From contig JBILNK010000008.1 of assembly GCA_044375105.1 (NCBI GenBank), positions 1 through 53,761 on the forward strand: a stretch of 53,761 nucleotides of DNA. Reading direction: 5' to 3'. The stretch comes from JBIKLM01 sp044375105 (GTDB lineage: Bacteria; Planctomycetota; UBA1135; GCA-002686595). A program made the translations under genes and the position numbers. Positions 41,981 to 50,628 of this stretch are shown piece by piece (position 1 is the first letter of the stretch; each line of letters opens with the position of its first letter). The notes beneath the pieces were generated by a model. The model was not told the DNA's origin and ran no database searches. It worked only from the letters and a program-made list of their open reading frames with translations.

Positions 41981-43600
41981 AGGACCGGCCGATCGCCATT
42001 CGCCGGCGGGCAGGCGGCTGCGCGAGGAGGCCAGCGGCGGCTCGCCGGGCACGAAGCGCGCGCGCCCTTCGGCGTGGAGTTTGTGCAACCCGGCCCACAG
42101 GGAGCCGCGCGCCAGGGGCAGCAGGCGCGGCGGCACATCGCTGTAGACGAGGGCCAGCAGGCCCTCGGCTTCCGCGCCGCCCGTCGAGACCAGGGCCTGC
42201 AGCAGCTGGCTTTCGCGGTGTTCGCGATGGCGCAGGTAGAGCTCCAGGAGCTCGGCGCCGTCGGCGACCGCCGGGCCGTGGGACGGGATCAGGCGCCGCG
42301 GCTCGAGGGCGCGCACGCGGCGCAGCTGCTCCAGATAGGTGGCCAGATGGCCCTCGGGCGGTTCGATCACGATCGTGGACAGCGTCGAGACCAGGTCGCC
42401 GGCGATCAGCGTGCGATAGCGGCGCTCGAACAAGCACAGGTGCCCCCGGTCGTGGCCCGGGGTGTGCAGCGCTTCGAGCTCCCACGGAGCCTGGCCGTCG
42501 GGCGCTCGGCCGAGGGGCAGGCGCTCGCCTTCGTGCAGGGGCCGCGGATCGGGGATCGGCGCCGGCAGACGCGTCAGGGTCAGAGGGTGAGCGTAGACCG
42601 GCAGGCCCAGCTCGCGGGCCAGGGGCTCGACCGAGCCCACATGGTCCGGATGGTGGTGGGTCACGATCAGGCCGGCCAGGGGCGGCTGCTCGGCCAGGAA
42701 CTCCAGCAGGCGTCGGCGCTCGGCCGGGTCGTGCGTGGCCGGATCGACCAGGTAGTGGATGCCGCCGCCGATCCAGACGCAGTTGGTGGTCGCCGCGGGC
42801 GGCAGGGTCGGCGTGCGCAGGGGCATCAGCAGCACGCCGGGCGCAGGCGAGACGGCGTGCAGGGCGCCGGCGTCGATGGCCGCGCTGCGGCGCTCGCAGG
42901 CGTCGAAGGCCGGGTCGAGGCGGCCGCCGCTCTCCGCCAGACGCTCCACCAGGAACACCAGGGGCGGCACCAGGTCGAGCTCCCCGCGGCGCCATTCGTT
43001 CAACACGGACGCCGGCGCCACCCAGCGGCCGGCCACCAGCTCGCCCGCCTCGATGCGCGGTTCGGCGCCGGGCGGCAGGGCCAGGTGCACGTACAGCGCC
43101 CGGAAGCGGCGCTGGGTGAAGCGCGGCGTGACGGTCCAGCACAGGGGCTCGAATTCCTCGGGCGCCAGGGGTGCGGCAGCGGCCTGCAGGGCCCAGGACC
43201 GCTCCGCGGCGCGGGCGGCTGGCCCGCGCGGATCGGCCTCGGCGGCCGCGAGCCCGCGGCGCAGCTCGGCGGGCGCCACGCCGGCGCGCGCCAGGGCCGC
43301 CGCCATGCTGGCGGTCAGCACCCCGGTCTCCTCGAACAGCTCCCGGGCGGCGGCCCGCCGGTAGGCCGCGAGACCGGGGTCCTCCGGGTCCCCGTCGAGG
43401 GGATCCAGGCCCCCGCCCGGGAGCGCCCAGAAGCCCGGGAAAACGCGCAGCTTGGGGCTGCGCTGCACCAGGTAGAGCTCCAGGTCGCCCCCCTGCCCGC
43501 GGGTCAGCAGCACCGCGGCCGCCGGCGCCAGGGGCTCGCCATCGGCTTGCGCCGTCGGGCGCCAGGTGGGCCGCTGCCGGGCCCGCTGCTCTGCCTGCAT
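41978..43600 (-). CDS. Nudix hydrolase fused to LACTB2-like metallo-beta-lactamase
   Basis: The 540 residues hold a Nudix domain (about 25-215) with box AAARELFEETGV, preceded by FWALPGGGLDPLDGDPEDPG. An MBL domain follows (about 250-450) with THHHPDHVGS, HTPGHDRGHLC and IAGDLVS. The C-terminal winged-helix-like part (about 465-530) resembles that of LACTB2-type enzymes (LLALVYSDVPPRLLPLARGS). Nudix enzymes split nucleoside diphosphate-X compounds, and LACTB2-type MBL proteins act on RNA or thioesters. Both sites look intact. The ATG at 43600 is the only good one. Confidence 0.93.
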   Translation of the reverse strand: MQAEQRARQRPTWRPTAQADGEPLAPAAAVLLTRGQGGDLELYLVQRSPKLRVFPGFWALPGGGLDPLDGDPEDPGLAAYRRAAARELFEETGVLTASMAAALARAGVAPAELRRGLAAAEADPRGPAARAAERSWALQAAAAPLAPEEFEPLCWTVTPRFTQRRFRALYVHLALPPGAEPRIEAGELVAGRWVAPASVLNEWRRGELDLVPPLVFLVERLAESGGRLDPAFDACERRSAAIDAGALHAVSPAPGVLLMPLRTPTLPPAATTNCVWIGGGIHYLVDPATHDPAERRRLLEFLAEQPPLAGLIVTHHHPDHVGSVEPLARELGLPVYAHPLTLTRLPAPIPDPRPLHEGERLPLGRAPDGQAPWELEALHTPGHDRGHLCLFERRYRTLIAGDLVSTLSTIVIEPPEGHLATYLEQLRRVRALEPRRLIPSHGPAVADGAELLELYLRHREHRESQLLQALVSTGGAEAEGLLALVYSDVPPRLLPLARGSLWAGLHKLHAEGRARFVPGEPPLASSRSRLPAGEWRSAGP

Positions 43601-44028
43601 GGGCGCAGGATACCGCTTGGCGTCGGCGGCCGCCCGGGGCCGTTGGGTTGCGGGAGGCGTCGCCTTCCAATGGCCCGAGCCCCCGCCCCAGGCGCCAAGT
43701 CAGCCGTTGGCCCCCAGTCGCCCCCCACCCCGAATCGCCACCCGGTTCCGGGGCGGACTCCGGACCAGCACAGGCCCAGGCATCCCCCGGAAACTCGATC
43801 GCCTCTGGGCTGAGCGCTTCAATTTCCCTTTGGAGAAAGGGAACCGCGGCAGCAGGAAAAAATGGAAACCACCCGACCCGACCTGGCGGCCGACCCCGGG
43901 CGATCCAAGGCTCATTCGAAAAATGGCCAGCGCCTGCACCCGCGGGAAGCCAGTTTGCCACCTTCTTCCGGAATCCTCCCCCGCCGCACCGGGGCCCCGT
44001 CCCCCAGCGATCTGTCGCCCCGGCGCCC
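43601..44028. other. Intergenic region with a perfect AT-rich inverted repeat
   Basis: In 428 bases without a convincing gene, TTCCCTTT (43824-43831) and AAAGGGAA (43836-43843) pair over GGAG. The surrounding 43815-43865 is unusually A/T-rich for the window. This could be a regulatory site upstream of the STAS-like gene or of the Nudix-MBL gene. Confidence 0.4.
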
Positions 44029-44450
44029 ATGCGCTGGTCAAAGCTGTTCGCCCCGGAAAACGCCCTGCTGATCAAGCGGGCGCACGGTCTCGTCGACGAC
44101 GAGGAGCTCGCCATCGGAGTGCGCTGCTTGGTCCGGCAGCTGGCCGGAGACCAGGAGCGGCGCGAAATCTGCCTGGTGGATCCGTCCTGCGATTTCCGCA
44201 TCACCCAGGCCGGCCTGCACCGGGCCTTGGCGGACGCCAGGCCATGGCCCGGGACCTGGGGGGCGCCCCTCAAGCCACCGTGGCCGCCAACGACCTGCAT
44301 TTCGGTCTGGCGCGCATGCTCGCGAGCCTGATGGGCAACTTCAACCTGCGCACCGAGGTCTTCCGGTCGCTGGACGATGCCTATGCCTGGATGAAAGTCC
44401 CGGAGCAGACCCTCGACTTCTCGGCCTTCGAGCCGGTCGAAGAGCCCTGA
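44029..44450 (+). pseudogene. STAS/SpoIIAA-like small protein, frameshifted
   Basis: The first frame reads MRWSKLFAPENALLIKRAHG, later REICLVDPSCDFRITQAGLH and RALADA, then turns to Pro/Trp-rich noise. From about base 44235 another frame continues sensibly with QAMARDLGGAPQATVAAN, LARMLASLMGNF and FRSLDDAYAWMKVPE. Joined, they give about 140 residues with the STAS-like order of strand, helix and a final SLDDAYAWM helix. The change corresponds to one missing base between about 44214 and 44240. It may be a true mutation, a sequencing error or, less likely, programmed frameshifting. Confidence 0.7.
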
Positions 44451-44504
44451 CGGCGGGCCGAGGTCGCGGGACGCGGGGTCGCTGTCGGCCCCTCGAGAGT
44501 TTGG

Positions 44505-44620
44505 AGTCGAACCGGCGCAGAGCGACGATCCCGGCCTCCGCAGACGCCGAAGGGCGGCCCACAGGCATCCTCTAGGGCCGGTCTGACTGCTCGGGCGCAG
44601 CCCGAGTCGATTGCTTCTTA
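44505..44620 (-). repeat. Structured intergenic repeat, copy B, at the pepN stop codon
   Basis: CTCGGGC-GCA-GCCCGAG (44590-44606) is the same perfect stem as in copy D. The core GATGCCTGTGGGCCGCC and GGCCGGGATCGTCGC follow in minus orientation. The aminopeptidase reads through the first element triplets (TGACGGGC is out of phase) and stops at the following TAA, so the element supplies its last codons. Confidence 0.75.
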
Positions 44621-47251
44621 GCCCGTCAGGGCACGCGAGACGATCTCGTACACGTCTCGCGAGAGATCGGGCAGCGCGCGCAGCCGCTCGAGTTCGGCGC
44701 GCATGGCCGCTTGCCTGGCGGGGTCGTAGCGCTTCCAGGCGTTGAAGGCCGAGACCAGTCGGGCCGCCAGCTGGGGATTCTTGGCCTGCACCTTGGCCAC
44801 CGAGTCCGCCAGGATTCGATAGCCGGCCCCGTCGCGCCGGTGGAAGCCGTACAGGTTCTGCTGGGCGAAGGCGCCGATCAGGGCCCGCGCGCGGTTGGGG
44901 TTGCTGAGGTTGAAGTCGGGGTGGCGGGTCAGCTCGGCGACCTTCTCGACCACGTCCGCGCGCTGCACGCTGGCCTGCACCGCGAACCACTTGTCGAGCA
45001 CCAGAGCTTCCGCTTTCCAGCGCACGTAAAAGTGCTCGAGGGCCTGCTCGCGCTCCGGCGCGGCCGTCGAACACAGACACACCAGCGCGGCCTGGACATC
45101 GCTCATGTTGTCGGCGCTCTGGTACTGGCGCCAGGCGAGCTCGGCGCCGGTGCGATCTTCCAGGGCGCACAGGTAGGCCAGGGCCACGTGCTTCGAGCGG
45201 CGCGCGCCGATGGCCGTTTGGTCGGCGGCGTAGGGGCCGCGCGGCCGGTTGGCCTCGTAGAGCGCCAGCCAGCGCTCGCGCAGGGAGCGCGCCAAAAAGC
45301 GCCGCAGGGCCTCGCGGGCGGCATGCAGCGCGTCCGGATCGATCACCGGCATCTGCTGGGCCAGGAACAGGCTGGCCGGCAGGGTCAGGGCCTGGGCGCG
45401 CGCCGAGCCGTCCAGACCCGGGTCGTCCAGCACGCGCTCGAAGGCCGCCGCCAGTTGCCCCGGGATCTCGAGGGGACGGCCCGCTCGATGCTCCGCCGCC
45501 AGCCGCAGGAGCTCCTGACCGGTCCAGACCTGCCCGGCCTCCCAGCGGTTGAACGGATCGGTGTCGTGCGCGAACAAGAAAGCGAGTTCATCCGACCCGC
45601 GCTCGAACTCGAGCGCCACGGGCGCGGAATAGCCGCGCAGCAGGGAGGCGATCGGGCGCTCGGCCAGGCCCTGGAACTCGAAGCGCTGTTCGCGCTCGGT
45701 CAGCTCGAGCACGCGCTCGAGGGGCGCGTCGCTCGCGCCCGCCAGCCGGAGCGGCAGCTGCCGACCGGAGCGCTCGAACAGCGCCATGCGCACCGGCATG
45801 TGCAGCGGTTCGAACTGCTCGGTAGGCAGGTTCCGGGGCGCCTCCTGGCGCAGCACCAGGGTCGCCGTGCGCCGCGCCGCGTCGTGCTCGAGGCGCGCCA
45901 CGAGCCGCGGCGTGCCGCGGGTCGAGTACCAGCGCTCGAACTGATCCAGATTGCGGCCATTGGCATCGGCCATGGCGGCCCGGAAATCGTCGCAGGTGAC
46001 CGCCTGTCCGTCGTGGCGCCCGAAATAGAGGTCCATGCCGCGGCGGAAACCATCGCGCCCGAGCAGGGTCTCGTACAGGCGCACCACCTCGGCACCCTTC
46101 TCGTAGACCGTGGGCGTGTAGAAGTTGTCGATCGCGATGTAGGACTCGGGCCGGATCGGATGGCTCATGGGCCCGGCGTCCTCGGGAAACTGGCGCGTGC
46201 GCAGGGTGCGCACGTCGTCGATGCGCTTGACCAACGCCGAGCCGTGGTCGGCGCTGAAGCGCTGGTCCCGATAGACCGTCAAGCCCTCCTTGAGGGTCAG
46301 CTGGAACCAGTCGCGGCAGGTCACGCGGTTGCCGGTCCAATTGTGGAAGTACTCGTGGGCGATCACGCCCTGGATGCGCTCGTATTCGTCGTCGGTGGCC
46401 GTGTCGGGCCGCGCCAGCACCGCCGAGGTGTTGAAGATGTTGAGTCCCTTGTTCTCCATGGCCCCCATGTTGAAATCGGCCACGGCCACGATCATGTACA
46501 GGTCGAGATCGTATTCGAGGCCGAACTCGCGCTCGTCCCAGGCCATGGCCTGCTGGAGCGAGCGCATGGCGTGCTCGGTCTTGCCCGCGTCCTGGTGCGC
46601 CACATAGATCTCGAGGGCCACCTGGCGGCCGCTGCGCGTCACGAAACGATCGGAATGCACGTGCAGATCGCCGGCCACCAGCGCGAACAGATAGCTGGGC
46701 TTCTTGAAAGGGTCCTCGAAGCGCACGAAGTGGCGCCCGCCGGGCAGCTCGCCGCGCTCGATGCAATTGCCGTTCGAGAGCAGCACCGGGTAGCGCGCCC
46801 GCTCGGCCGCCAGGCGCACGCGATAGCGGGTCATCACGTCGGGCCGATCCAGGAACCAGGTGATGCGCCGGAAGCCCTCGGCCTCGCACTGCGTGCAAAA
46901 GATACCGCCCGACCGGTAGAGCCCCGAGAGCTGGGTGTTGCGCTCGGGGTGGATGCGCACGCGCGTCTCCAGCCGGAAGGCCTCCGGCAGGTCGCGCAGC
47001 ACCAGCCGATCGGCGCGGATCTCGGCGCGCGCGCCGGCGGGCCGCCCGTCGATCGAGACCTCGAGGGTCTCGAGCTCCTCGCCGTGCAGCTCGAGCTCGC
47101 GGGCACCCGCGTTGGCCCGGACCTCGATCCGGGCGGACACCAGGGCGCCGTCCTCGTAGAGCTCGAAATCGAGCTCGACCTGCTCGAAGCGGTGGCTGGG
47201 CGTCCGATAGTCGGAACGGCGGATCGCGGCGGAGGCTTCGGAGTGGGACAT
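44618..47251 (-). CDS. pepN: Aminopeptidase N (M1 family, E. coli PepN type)
   Basis: The 877-residue cytosolic zinc aminopeptidase is full length for the PepN group. GAMEN lies at 263-267, and the zinc site HEYFH at 299-303 is followed by Glu322 in LKEGLTVYRD. YTPTVYEKGAEVVRLYE carries the catalytic Tyr. The C-terminal helical domain matches the family (SDNMSDV-type block SADNMSDVQAAL, HPDFNLSNPNRARALIGAF). It releases N-terminal residues from peptides. The gene is divergent from the Maf-type gene with 78 bases between starts. Confidence 0.97.
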   Translation of the reverse strand: MSHSEASAAIRRSDYRTPSHRFEQVELDFELYEDGALVSARIEVRANAGARELELHGEELETLEVSIDGRPAGARAEIRADRLVLRDLPEAFRLETRVRIHPERNTQLSGLYRSGGIFCTQCEAEGFRRITWFLDRPDVMTRYRVRLAAERARYPVLLSNGNCIERGELPGGRHFVRFEDPFKKPSYLFALVAGDLHVHSDRFVTRSGRQVALEIYVAHQDAGKTEHAMRSLQQAMAWDEREFGLEYDLDLYMIVAVADFNMGAMENKGLNIFNTSAVLARPDTATDDEYERIQGVIAHEYFHNWTGNRVTCRDWFQLTLKEGLTVYRDQRFSADHGSALVKRIDDVRTLRTRQFPEDAGPMSHPIRPESYIAIDNFYTPTVYEKGAEVVRLYETLLGRDGFRRGMDLYFGRHDGQAVTCDDFRAAMADANGRNLDQFERWYSTRGTPRLVARLEHDAARRTATLVLRQEAPRNLPTEQFEPLHMPVRMALFERSGRQLPLRLAGASDAPLERVLELTEREQRFEFQGLAERPIASLLRGYSAPVALEFERGSDELAFLFAHDTDPFNRWEAGQVWTGQELLRLAAEHRAGRPLEIPGQLAAAFERVLDDPGLDGSARAQALTLPASLFLAQQMPVIDPDALHAAREALRRFLARSLRERWLALYEANRPRGPYAADQTAIGARRSKHVALAYLCALEDRTGAELAWRQYQSADNMSDVQAALVCLCSTAAPEREQALEHFYVRWKAEALVLDKWFAVQASVQRADVVEKVAELTRHPDFNLSNPNRARALIGAFAQQNLYGFHRRDGAGYRILADSVAKVQAKNPQLAARLVSAFNAWKRYDPARQAAMRAELERLRALPDLSRDVYEIVSRALTG

Positions 47252-47329
47252 GGACGGAGCGGGGTGCGGATCGCGGGGGTTCCAGCCTAGCGCTGGATCC
47301 CGCGCGGGCCGGCCCGCTAGCGTGGATCC

Positions 47330-47905
47330 ATGCCCGCGCTTCCGCCGCTGATCCTGGCCAGCACCTCTCCCTACCGGCGCGCGCAGCTCGAGCGGCTGGG
47401 TCTGGCCTTCGACTGCCGGCCACCCGGGGTCGACGAGGCGGCCTTCAAGGCGCGCGGCCTGGCCCCCGCAGACCTGGCGCGCGCCCTGGCGCTGGCCAAG
47501 GCCGAAGCCGTGGCCCGCCTGGAGCCCGGCGCTTGGGTGATCGGCGGCGACCAGGTGGTGGCCTTGGGAACGGAGCTGCTGGGCAAGCCGGGCAGCGCCG
47601 CGCGCGCCGTCGAGCAGCTCGAACGGCTGGCCGGCCAGAGCCATCAGCTGCACAGCGCGGCGGCCCTGATCGGCCCCCAGGGCAGCGCGGTTCACGTCGA
47701 GTCCGCCCGCTTGACCATGGCGCCCTGGACGAGAGCCGAGCTCGAGGCCTATGTCCTGCGCGACCGGCCCCTCGACTGCGCCGGGGCCTACAAGCTCGAA
47801 GCGGGCGGCATCGCCCTGTTTCAGAGCATCGAATGCGCCGACTGGACCGCCATCGAAGGCCTGCCTTTGCTGTGGCTCTCCCGGCGACTCCGGGGACGGC
47901 GCTAG
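47330..47905 (+). CDS. Maf/YceF-family nucleotide pyrophosphatase
   Basis: The 191 residues carry the Maf signature at the N-terminus (LILASTSPYRRAQLERLGL), then VIGGDQVVALGTELLGKP and CAGAYKLEAGGIALFQSIEC. STSPYRR in place of SxSPRR, together with GDQV, is typical of the YceF branch, which hydrolyses 7-methyl-GTP rather than dTTP/UTP. It is cytoplasmic house-cleaning. It ends 35 bases before the convergent PDZ-protein gene. Confidence 0.92.
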   Translation: MPALPPLILASTSPYRRAQLERLGLAFDCRPPGVDEAAFKARGLAPADLARALALAKAEAVARLEPGAWVIGGDQVVALGTELLGKPGSAARAVEQLERLAGQSHQLHSAAALIGPQGSAVHVESARLTMAPWTRAELEAYVLRDRPLDCAGAYKLEAGGIALFQSIECADWTAIEGLPLLWLSRRLRGRR

Positions 47906-47940
47906 CGCCGGCTCCAGGCCGGGAGCCCAGGCCGCGTGGG

Positions 47941-50319
47941 TCAGGGCCGCAAACTGGGAATCCAGGTCTGTCCGAAGGGGCCGGCGGCGAACAGCGTCCC
48001 GGCGGGCAATTGGAGATTGAAGCGTGTCCCGGCCCGCTGGATGCCCAGGTTCACGACCCGCTCGGGCTCGCGCTGGGCGATCGTGCGCAGGGTCTGGAAG
48101 CGCGAGCGATCGATCGACTCGCCGTCGAACTCGAGCAGCAGGTCCCCCGAGGCCAGCCCCGCCTGGATCAGCGCCTTGGAGCCCTCTTCGAGCACCAGGC
48201 AGACGCAATCGGGAGCGCGCCCCTCGAACCACACGTCGCCGCAGGGGAACGTGATCGACATCAGGTCGCCCGCGTCGTCGCGCAGCAGGTAGCGGCCCGG
48301 CACCACGATCCCGAAGGAGGCCCAGCCCTCCCCATCGACCTCGGCGCGCAACAGAGCGAAATCCGCGCTCTTGTAAACGCCATCGGCACCCAGCTCCGAG
48401 AGGCCCAGCGTGCCCGTGCGCTGGGTGGGATGGCGCACGCGCAAGGAGCCCGTGCCGGACAGGTCCAAGGTCAAGAAATTGTCGCCGGCCACGATGTCGA
48501 CCGGCTGGTTGTAGAGTTCGGAGGTGCCGAATCCGCCGCCCGAGGGCCGATTGAGGCGCAGCTGCAGCAGCATCGGACCTGGGGACAGGCCGCCGAATTC
48601 GAGCTCGGTATCCTGGCTGCCCAGGTCGAGCCGGCGCTGGGTGCCCTTGGTGATGGAAAGCCCCGTGTAGGGTCCGGGGACCAGGGCGACCGAGAGCCAT
48701 GCCGGCTGCGGGGGCCGATAATCGCCCCGGATGCGCAGGAGCAGGCGCGCCGGGATCTCGAAACGGGCCAGGACCCGGGTCTGACCGGGGCTCAAGGGCA
48801 GCTCGAGCGCACCGTACGTGGGGTGCTGCAGCAGCAGGAGCACTTCCGAGGAGGCCGTCGGAGCAGGACTCGCAAAGGGGTTCGCAGGCGCTGCCCCCTC
48901 CGCGGTCGGCGGACGGCCCGCGATCCAGTCCTTGAGGTTCGGGCGCAGCAGCACCTCGAAGCGCCCTGGGGCCAGTGGCAACACGTGGTTGGCGAGCACC
49001 GGGCTTTCGCTGGAGCCCGCGCCGGTCTTGATGCGCAGCGCGACCTTGCCGAGGCTGGCTGCGGGATCCCCGGCGGGATCGCTGGCCAGGACCTCGAGGC
49101 GCGGCCAAGCGAGCGAGTCGCTCAAGGGAAAATCGCGTCGCAGGGGCGCTGCAGGCAGTTCGACGACGCCGAGCTCGGTCCACTGGCTGTCGAATTGCAG
49201 CTTGTACTCGACCCGATAGGAGCCGGGCTTCGACGCGAAAGCCTGGAAATGGGGGCCCTCGAGGGTCGGCGGCGAGAAGCCGGGCGTCTGCCACGTTTCG
49301 AAGGGATCGACCAGTCCGCCCCCCTCCGTGGGCACCAGCCGGACCTGGAAACCGTCCAGGGCGATGCGGTCCCCGGCGGGTGGCTGGAGCTGGCCGTAGA
49401 GCGCGATCGTCGGAGCGAGCACCCAGCGCTCGTTTTTGGGCGGACCGAAGGCGGACAGCTCGAGCTCGCGGGGACCCGACATGCGCTCGGAAAGCTGCGG
49501 CATCTGGTTGGAGCGCACCCACGGCCGAGCCCCGGTCATGGCGCACACCCGCCAGCTTCCCGGCGGCAGATCCAAGGCGGGCCGGGACCGGTCCCAGTCG
49601 AGGTAGCTCCAGGGGCAGCCGTACTCGAGCGGGCTGAACAGGGCCAAGCGCGCCGAATCGATCGGCTGACCCTGCTCGTCGACCAGATCGAGCACCAGGC
49701 GCGCCGCAGGCCAGGCCACGAAGTCGACGCTGCGGCCAGCGCCGGCCGCACCGCCCCCGGTGCCCGCGGGCTGTAGGATCCAGCCGGGCAACTCAGCGCG
49801 CAGCTGGAACAGCCGGTCCGCTGGCACCGGGAGTTCGAAGCGTCCGGCCGGATCGGAGCGGGCCGAACGGGCTTCGGGCCCGCTCGGGCGCTCCTGCTGC
49901 AGCAACCAGTTGGTGCGCGGGTCGCCGCTGCGCGACAGTCCGGGGGGGGCGAGCAGGGAACCGGGCCCCTCGGGGACGGCCGTGATCCGTGCTCCCGCCA
50001 GGGGGGCGCCCTCCAGGGTGCGCACCGTGCCCTGGATCAGGCCCTGCTCGAAACCATGCCCGAGGGCCTCCAAAGAGCGCCGCTCCAACGCAGCCGCCTC
50101 CAGCGGCGGCGCCACGACGCTCGAGGCGGCGTCGGGACCCTGAGCCACGGCCGGATCGCCGAGGGCGGCCGCCGGCGGCAGTGCGGCGGATTCACCCTCG
50201 GGCGTTGCCCGATCGCTACCCGTCGGAACCGCGGCCGGGCGAACGAACCCGAAGACGCCAGCCCCGAACAGGCAACCCACCAGGAAGGCCGCCCAAGGAA
50301 CGATGCGCTGCTTGTCCAT
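47941..50319 (-). CDS. Large envelope protein with carboxypeptidase-regulatory-like and PDZ domains
   Basis: This 792-residue protein has an N-terminal membrane helix (PWAAFLVGCLFGAGVFGFV), then a Pro/Ala linker. A CarboxypepD_reg-like domain follows at about 114-200 (QGTVRTLEGAPLAGARITA, RSDPAGRFELPVPADRLF), then several beta-rich repeats. A PDZ domain closes the chain (about 705-790; ALIQAGLASGDLLLEFDGES). PDZ domains bind peptide ends. No protease or other catalytic motif is visible. The neighbouring gene 50629-52980 is a paralogue of the same design. It probably functions at the periplasmic face. Confidence 0.75.
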   Translation of the reverse strand: MDKQRIVPWAAFLVGCLFGAGVFGFVRPAAVPTGSDRATPEGESAALPPAAALGDPAVAQGPDAASSVVAPPLEAAALERRSLEALGHGFEQGLIQGTVRTLEGAPLAGARITAVPEGPGSLLAPPGLSRSGDPRTNWLLQQERPSGPEARSARSDPAGRFELPVPADRLFQLRAELPGWILQPAGTGGGAAGAGRSVDFVAWPAARLVLDLVDEQGQPIDSARLALFSPLEYGCPWSYLDWDRSRPALDLPPGSWRVCAMTGARPWVRSNQMPQLSERMSGPRELELSAFGPPKNERWVLAPTIALYGQLQPPAGDRIALDGFQVRLVPTEGGGLVDPFETWQTPGFSPPTLEGPHFQAFASKPGSYRVEYKLQFDSQWTELGVVELPAAPLRRDFPLSDSLAWPRLEVLASDPAGDPAASLGKVALRIKTGAGSSESPVLANHVLPLAPGRFEVLLRPNLKDWIAGRPPTAEGAAPANPFASPAPTASSEVLLLLQHPTYGALELPLSPGQTRVLARFEIPARLLLRIRGDYRPPQPAWLSVALVPGPYTGLSITKGTQRRLDLGSQDTELEFGGLSPGPMLLQLRLNRPSGGGFGTSELYNQPVDIVAGDNFLTLDLSGTGSLRVRHPTQRTGTLGLSELGADGVYKSADFALLRAEVDGEGWASFGIVVPGRYLLRDDAGDLMSITFPCGDVWFEGRAPDCVCLVLEEGSKALIQAGLASGDLLLEFDGESIDRSRFQTLRTIAQREPERVVNLGIQRAGTRFNLQLPAGTLFAAGPFGQTWIPSLRP

Positions 50320-50628
50320 TTGGCGAATCACGTTGAAGGCTGAGCAAGATCGGACCGAATCTGCGGGAAGGGGCGCAGGCGCGCGCCGCGGCCCCCGGCG
50401 GAAGCGCCGGAGACGATCGAGCGCCGGGGTCCCCCAAAGATGGGGCCTGTGGCCCGCGAAGCTGCACGGGCTGACGCAGGCCAGGGCCCCTGCGACGCGA
50501 TCCCTGGCGAGCGGAACGAGTTCGATGAGATCGCCGTTTTGATCCCCCGCGAAGGCGTGGATCGCCGGGCCGGCGATCGCCACCGCGGACGCCGGTCGGC
50601 GGTCCACGAGCGGGGCCAACGGCCCCGC
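50320..50628. other. Gap between the two PDZ-protein genes, strong hairpin after the first
   Basis: Right after the TAG of the upstream gene (minus orientation) GCGGGGCC-GTT-GGCCCCGC (50610-50628) forms a perfect eight-pair hairpin without a T tract. It may be an attenuator or a stabilising 3' end. No gene is seen in the rest. Confidence 0.55.
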
